Below, piece by piece: positions 60,888-64,000 of a stretch of DNA of 64,000 nt (position 1 is the stretch's first letter; each line of letters starts with the position of its first letter). This stretch comes from Bacillota bacterium (GTDB lineage: Bacteria > Bacillota > Sulfobacillia > JAJZYS01 > JAJYTV01), in the NCBI GenBank assembly GCA_021793645.1, contig JAJYSJ010000012.1, positions 25,755 to 89,754 on the forward strand, written 5' to 3'. A model generated the notes under the pieces. The model saw only the letters and a program-made list of their open reading frames with translations. It had not been told where the DNA came from and ran no database searches. A program made the position numbers and the translations under genes.

Positions 60888-61166
60888 CTACGCCTCAGGC
60901 AGCAAACGGCCGAGGACGGCCCGATAGCCGCCTGCTCCACGCATCAGGGCGCGCCGAACGCGGCTGATCGTCGTTGAAGAGGCACCGGTCTCCTGCTGAA
61001 TCACCTCATACGTCTGCCCCTGATGCAGTCGACGCGCGATATCCATGCGCAGGCTCAGTTCTTCGATCTCCCGCGGTGTGAGGAGATCCTCGAGCAGATG
61101 GTGCGCCTCCTCGGATGACGCGATGGCCGTCAGGGCCTCGAGCAGAAACTCCGTTTCATGGTCCAT
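60888..61166 (-). CDS. YerC/YecD family TrpR-like repressor
   Basis: 92 residues. The TrpR-superfamily helix-turn-helix is DLLTPREIEELSLRMDIARR, then YEVIQQETGASSTTISRVRR. YerC-type proteins bind DNA as dimers; in some Bacillota they sit inside his operons. Here it is embedded between hisC and hisG with only four bases after hisC, so it is co-transcribed and probably controls the operon in response to histidine. Confidence 0.85.
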   Translation of the reverse strand: MDHETEFLLEALTAIASSEEAHHLLEDLLTPREIEELSLRMDIARRLHQGQTYEVIQQETGASSTTISRVRRALMRGAGGYRAVLGRLLPEA

Positions 61167-61170
61167 AGCC

Positions 61171-62235
61171 CTACCCCCGGATTCGATCCAATGCTGCGAG
61201 CAGGCGATCGATCTCGGCCGGCGTGCCGACGGTCACACGTACGTGGGATGGGACGCCGAAGCCGGCTCCGTCCCGGATCAGGATCCCCTCCCGGTGCAGC
61301 GCAGCGACGAGTTCGGCGCCGCTACCTCGCTCCACCTGCGCCCAGACGAAGTTTCCCTGTCCCGGGTGGACCCGCAGACCTCTTGCCGCCAGTTCCCGCT
61401 CCAGACGATCTCGACCGCCGCGAGTCGCGGCGAGGACTTGCGCGAGGTGCGTCCGGTCCGACAGCGCGGCCTCGGCCGCTGCGAGGGCGGGCAGCGAGGC
61501 GGGAAACGGCTCTCGCACGCGCAGGAGTGCGGCGATCACTTCGGGCGGTGCCGCGAGCACGCCGAGGCGCAGCCCGGCTAGACCGTAGGCCTTCGAGAAG
61601 GTCCGCAGCACAGCGATCGGCTCACCGCTCCGGACGCGGGCCAGCGCATCCGCCGGCTTGTCCGCGAAGTGGACATAGGCCTCGTCCACCACGGCCAATC
61701 CGTCTGCGGGCAAGGCACGAATGAGCTCCGTGAGCTGCCCCTCGTCGATTGCGTCACCGGTCGGGTTGTTCGGGCTGCAGGCGAATACGAGACGCGGCCG
61801 CACCTCCCGCACGAAGTCAGGGAGCGACGCGAAAAGGACCGCGTGCCCGTCGCCCGGGAGCGGCACCACCCTGCCCCCCATCATCTGCGCGTCGACCCCG
61901 TAGAGCGAGAAGGTTGGCTCCGTGACGACGACCCGATCGCCGGGGCGCACGTACGCCTCTACGAGGCACTTGATCAGGTGGCCGCTTCCCGTCCCCAGCA
62001 TGAGCTGGTCCGAAGCAAGTCCCCATTCCGCGGAGAGTTTCCCCTGCAGCTGATGGCCAGCCATATCGGGGTAGCGGTGCAGCCCGAGCTCCGCGAGGCA
62101 CCCTGCCACCATCGGCGAGGGACCCCAGGCATTCTCGTTGGCCGCGAGATTCACGGCGGGATCACTCCCCGTTCCCTCCGGGCGGCCCGGACGGTAGCGC
62201 GGCAGTTGCTGGATCTCGGGTCTCGGCTCGAGCAT
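61171..62235 (-). CDS. hisC: Histidinol-phosphate aminotransferase HisC
   Basis: 354 residues, class I/II aminotransferase. Substrate and PLP motifs: NLAANENAWGPSPMVAG, LMLGTGSGHLIKCLVEA, FACSPNNPTGDAIDEG, VVDEAYVHFADKPA, and the Schiff-base Lys in LRTFSKAYGLAGLRLG. First gene of the operon. ATG 62235 is chosen because GGGGAGG lies 11 bases upstream and homology begins at RPEIQQLPRYRPG. No T-box precedes it. Confidence 0.95.
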   Translation of the reverse strand: MLEPRPEIQQLPRYRPGRPEGTGSDPAVNLAANENAWGPSPMVAGCLAELGLHRYPDMAGHQLQGKLSAEWGLASDQLMLGTGSGHLIKCLVEAYVRPGDRVVVTEPTFSLYGVDAQMMGGRVVPLPGDGHAVLFASLPDFVREVRPRLVFACSPNNPTGDAIDEGQLTELIRALPADGLAVVDEAYVHFADKPADALARVRSGEPIAVLRTFSKAYGLAGLRLGVLAAPPEVIAALLRVREPFPASLPALAAAEAALSDRTHLAQVLAATRGGRDRLERELAARGLRVHPGQGNFVWAQVERGSGAELVAALHREGILIRDGAGFGVPSHVRVTVGTPAEIDRLLAALDRIRG

Positions 62236-62639
62236 GCCCGCCATCCTCCCCAGGCTCTTATGCCTCACTACGCGCTGCCGGATCCAATGCGATGGTATTC
62301 TCTGCCGTGGCGGCGGCGCCTGCCGCTTGCCTTCCGTCTGTGTTGCACACTTCGAGCGACCGCCACTCATCACTCGGCGCCCATCGTCCCAGCGATAGGT
62401 GTAGGTTTCAGATCGAGTGCGGTGACCGTGCAGCCCGCCGCGCGAAGTCGTGGGCATGCCGTCCCTCGCCGTAGCTCGGTCGTCTGCACGATGAAGTCGG
62501 CTGCACCCCCTGCCGATGCATCGCACTTCCACACGCGGGTGTCCCGTCCTGCGCCTCGCTCCCCCTGCACTTCGCGCGTGCCCTGGTGGCCCTGCCTCAG
62601 GGTATGGCAAACTGTGTGGGTATCGTGAGGTGTGCTGCC
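62236..62639. other. Region between hisC and the DUF2785 gene
   Basis: It must hold divergent promoters. A 54-codon frame on the minus strand (GTG 62534 to 62370, FIVQTTELRRGTACPRLRAA) has protein-like composition and ends in two stops, but has no family and a weak start. I found no T-box, although his operons in related bacteria often have one. Confidence 0.35.
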
Positions 62640-63494
62640 ATGGATGAAGCATTTTGGATCGCGGTTCGCAAGAACGGCTATGCGTTGCCCGAAGGCAGCG
62701 ATCTGCCGGCGCTGACAGCGCAACTCGGCGGATGGCTCGGCTCTGTGGATCCCGTGCTGCGTGACGAGATCGCGTACGCGACGCTGGCCACCTGGGTGAG
62801 CGAGGGCCGGTACGGCGCTGACGCCCTGCGCGAGCTGGGACGGCAGATGTCGCGTAACCTTGAGGTCGGCTTGGGGGAACGGGGCACGGACAGCGTGTTC
62901 CTGCGCACCTTCTCCGTCCTGATCCTCGGCGAGGTAGTCGCGGCCGACGCGAAACATCCGCGACTGCCGGCAGCCCTTCTGGATGCTTGGCGGGGCCAGA
63001 CGCTGCGCTACCTCGGTGCGGAGCGGGACGAGCGCGGCTTCGTGCCAGGGCGCGGGTGGGCGCACGCTGCGGCGCACGCTGCGGATTGCCTCGGCGCGTT
63101 CGGCAGCCACCCGCGGACGACCGCGGAGGGGCTGCAGGATATTCTGCACGCCGTCGCAGACCGGCTCCTCCGGCCCGGCGCCAAGGTGTTCATCAACGAG
63201 GAGGACGAGCGGCTAGCCTACGCCTGCCTCGCCGTGCTACGCCGACCGGAGGTCTCGCACGCGCACATCGTCACCTGGTGTGAACGGTTCAGCCATCCCC
63301 AAGCAGGCGGCACATGGCGCGCCGCTACCTCGGAGAACGAAGGTGCCAGGACCTACCTGAACGTCAAGACGTTTTTGCGCAGTCTGTACCTGCAGCTGCG
63401 CTGGTGCGCAGATCCGCCGCGCCTGCGGGATGCGCTCGAGCAGTGCATCCTCGCCACCCTGCGGGCGATCGGCACGGGGCTCTACGGGCAGTAG
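62640..63494 (+). CDS. DUF2785 protein
   Basis: 284 residues matching DUF2785: GYALPEGSDLPALTAQLGGW, SVDPVLRDEIAYATLATWV, the signature GFVPGRGWAHAAAHAADCLG and FINEEDERLAYACLAVLRR, with mostly helical repeat-like structure. The function of the family is unknown. ATG 62640 follows GAGGTG by seven bases. Its TAG stop (63492) is immediately followed, in the same frame, by a GNAT-like tail. Confidence 0.8.
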   Translation: MDEAFWIAVRKNGYALPEGSDLPALTAQLGGWLGSVDPVLRDEIAYATLATWVSEGRYGADALRELGRQMSRNLEVGLGERGTDSVFLRTFSVLILGEVVAADAKHPRLPAALLDAWRGQTLRYLGAERDERGFVPGRGWAHAAAHAADCLGAFGSHPRTTAEGLQDILHAVADRLLRPGAKVFINEEDERLAYACLAVLRRPEVSHAHIVTWCERFSHPQAGGTWRAATSENEGARTYLNVKTFLRSLYLQLRWCADPPRLRDALEQCILATLRAIGTGLYGQ

Positions 63495-63653
63495 CGCATC
63501 GCGCGCGCCCTGGCTGCGTGGTCTCGCGAAGGCAAGCCCGGCGTCCTGACCCATATCAACGTCAACCATCCTGCCTCGATCAGCCTGTTTCAGCGCCTCG
63601 GCTTTCGCGTAATCCGGCGACGCGGTGTCTTCGAGCATACTCCGCAGCCCTAA
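63495..63653 (+). pseudogene. C-terminal fragment of a GNAT acetyltransferase
   Basis: Read in the same frame as the DUF2785 gene after its TAG, 52 codons give INVNHPASISLFQRLGFRVI and end at TAA 63651. This is the last strand-helix of a GNAT domain ('N-xx-ASxxLYxxLGF'). There is no start codon or acetyl-CoA loop. It is either a remnant of a lost gene or the tail of a read-through product. Confidence 0.6.
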
Positions 63654-64000
63654 AGGGCCCCATCCACCATCCGGATGGTCCTCCGTCTGCCTGGTCTTGG
63701 GAAAACTCGCCGCCGGCACGCAAAACCTCCTCCGCGTTCAGGGAGGACCCAATGTGGTGCGCGATCTGTGCCTCTCCTCCCCCTGACCCCGAACATAGCC
63801 TTCAGGTGCCCGACTGCCATCGCTCCGTCACACAGGCAGTCCTGGGAAGCACAACCATGACTGCAGAGCGTCAGCCCGTACTGTCGTCGTTCTTGACATG
63901 CAGCGCCATGCCCACCGTCTCCCGCTTCCACCGAGTCAAGAGCCGCCCCTGCTCCCAGGGTGGTCGACTGGACCCGAGCGTGACCCCAGGGCAAAGCAGT
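63654..64000. other. No gene assigned at the right edge
   Basis: About 350 bases without a supported gene. TTGACA at 63892 is a possible -35 element but no matching -10 or start is visible before the window ends. Confidence 0.35.

Noticed and set aside
62236..62586. T-box upstream of hisC
   Set aside because: No GGTGGTACCGCG-like sequence was found on either strand in this interval.

Overview
The window is high-GC bacterial chromosome that looks like a spore-forming, mostly anaerobic or facultative Bacillota (Firmicutes) lineage. The evidence is a T-box leader, a GerD-like lipoprotein, a UgtP-like glycolipid synthase, a YkoP-type deacetylase, a G5/3D-domain protein, a YerC-like repressor, frequent TTG/GTG starts with strong AGGAGG sites, and a short (HisZ-dependent type) HisG. 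I cannot name the genus.

Left part (1-19,440): ordinary core and catabolic genes. These include a VIT1-type transporter with a ferritin-like domain, a P1 peptidase, a MarR regulator with a two-domain nitrilase and a divergent ClC transporter, an orphan pair of Dpp-type permeases, and a GerD-like lipoprotein. A T-box leader is followed by a multiply frameshifted ilvN without ilvB. A tricarboxylate cluster follows (DUF3870, PrpF isomerase, MFS carrier, TcuA, TcuB); its isomerase is preceded by a 44-nt near-perfect palindrome.

Middle (19,440-32,040): accessory DNA. A decayed IS110 transposase and a lower-GC MFS exporter lead to a tRNA operon (Val-Asp-Phe-Gly-Cys-Val) that has been split by a 9.2-kb island inserted in tRNA-Cys. 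A 37-bp direct repeat of the 5' half of tRNA-Cys marks both ends. The island carries an excisionase-like HTH protein but no visible integrase. Its other genes look like phage defence: a winged-helix/HEPN pair, an AbiJ-type HEPN protein, a CoiA-like nuclease with a coupled partner, and a broken DUF2442 gene. The element rebuilt the tRNA-Cys gene from its own 5' half. It left a 60-nt tRNA-Cys minihelix plus a terminator at the end of the remaining operon.

Right-centre (32,040-47,300): a UgtP-MFS-deacetylase-SelA-SelD operon, in which SelD is itself a selenoprotein (in-frame UGA at codon 14, missed by standard ORF calling). Molybdenum cofactor and formate dehydrogenase maturation genes follow (MoaD-MoaE fusion, moaA, mobA, mobB, fdhD), with a CRP/FNR-type palindrome upstream of a cupin/RIC/oxidase-like operon. 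Together these point to a selenium- and Mo/W-dependent formate dehydrogenase encoded elsewhere.

Right (47,300-64,000): an eroding cydDC locus (frameshifts and a broken P-loop), a truncated Nudix gene, a frameshifted Clp_N-GNAT gene and a frameshifted methyltransferase, then an intact compact histidine operon hisC-yerC-hisG-hisD-hisB-hisH-hisA-hisF-hisIE, and a DUF2785 gene followed by a GNAT remnant.
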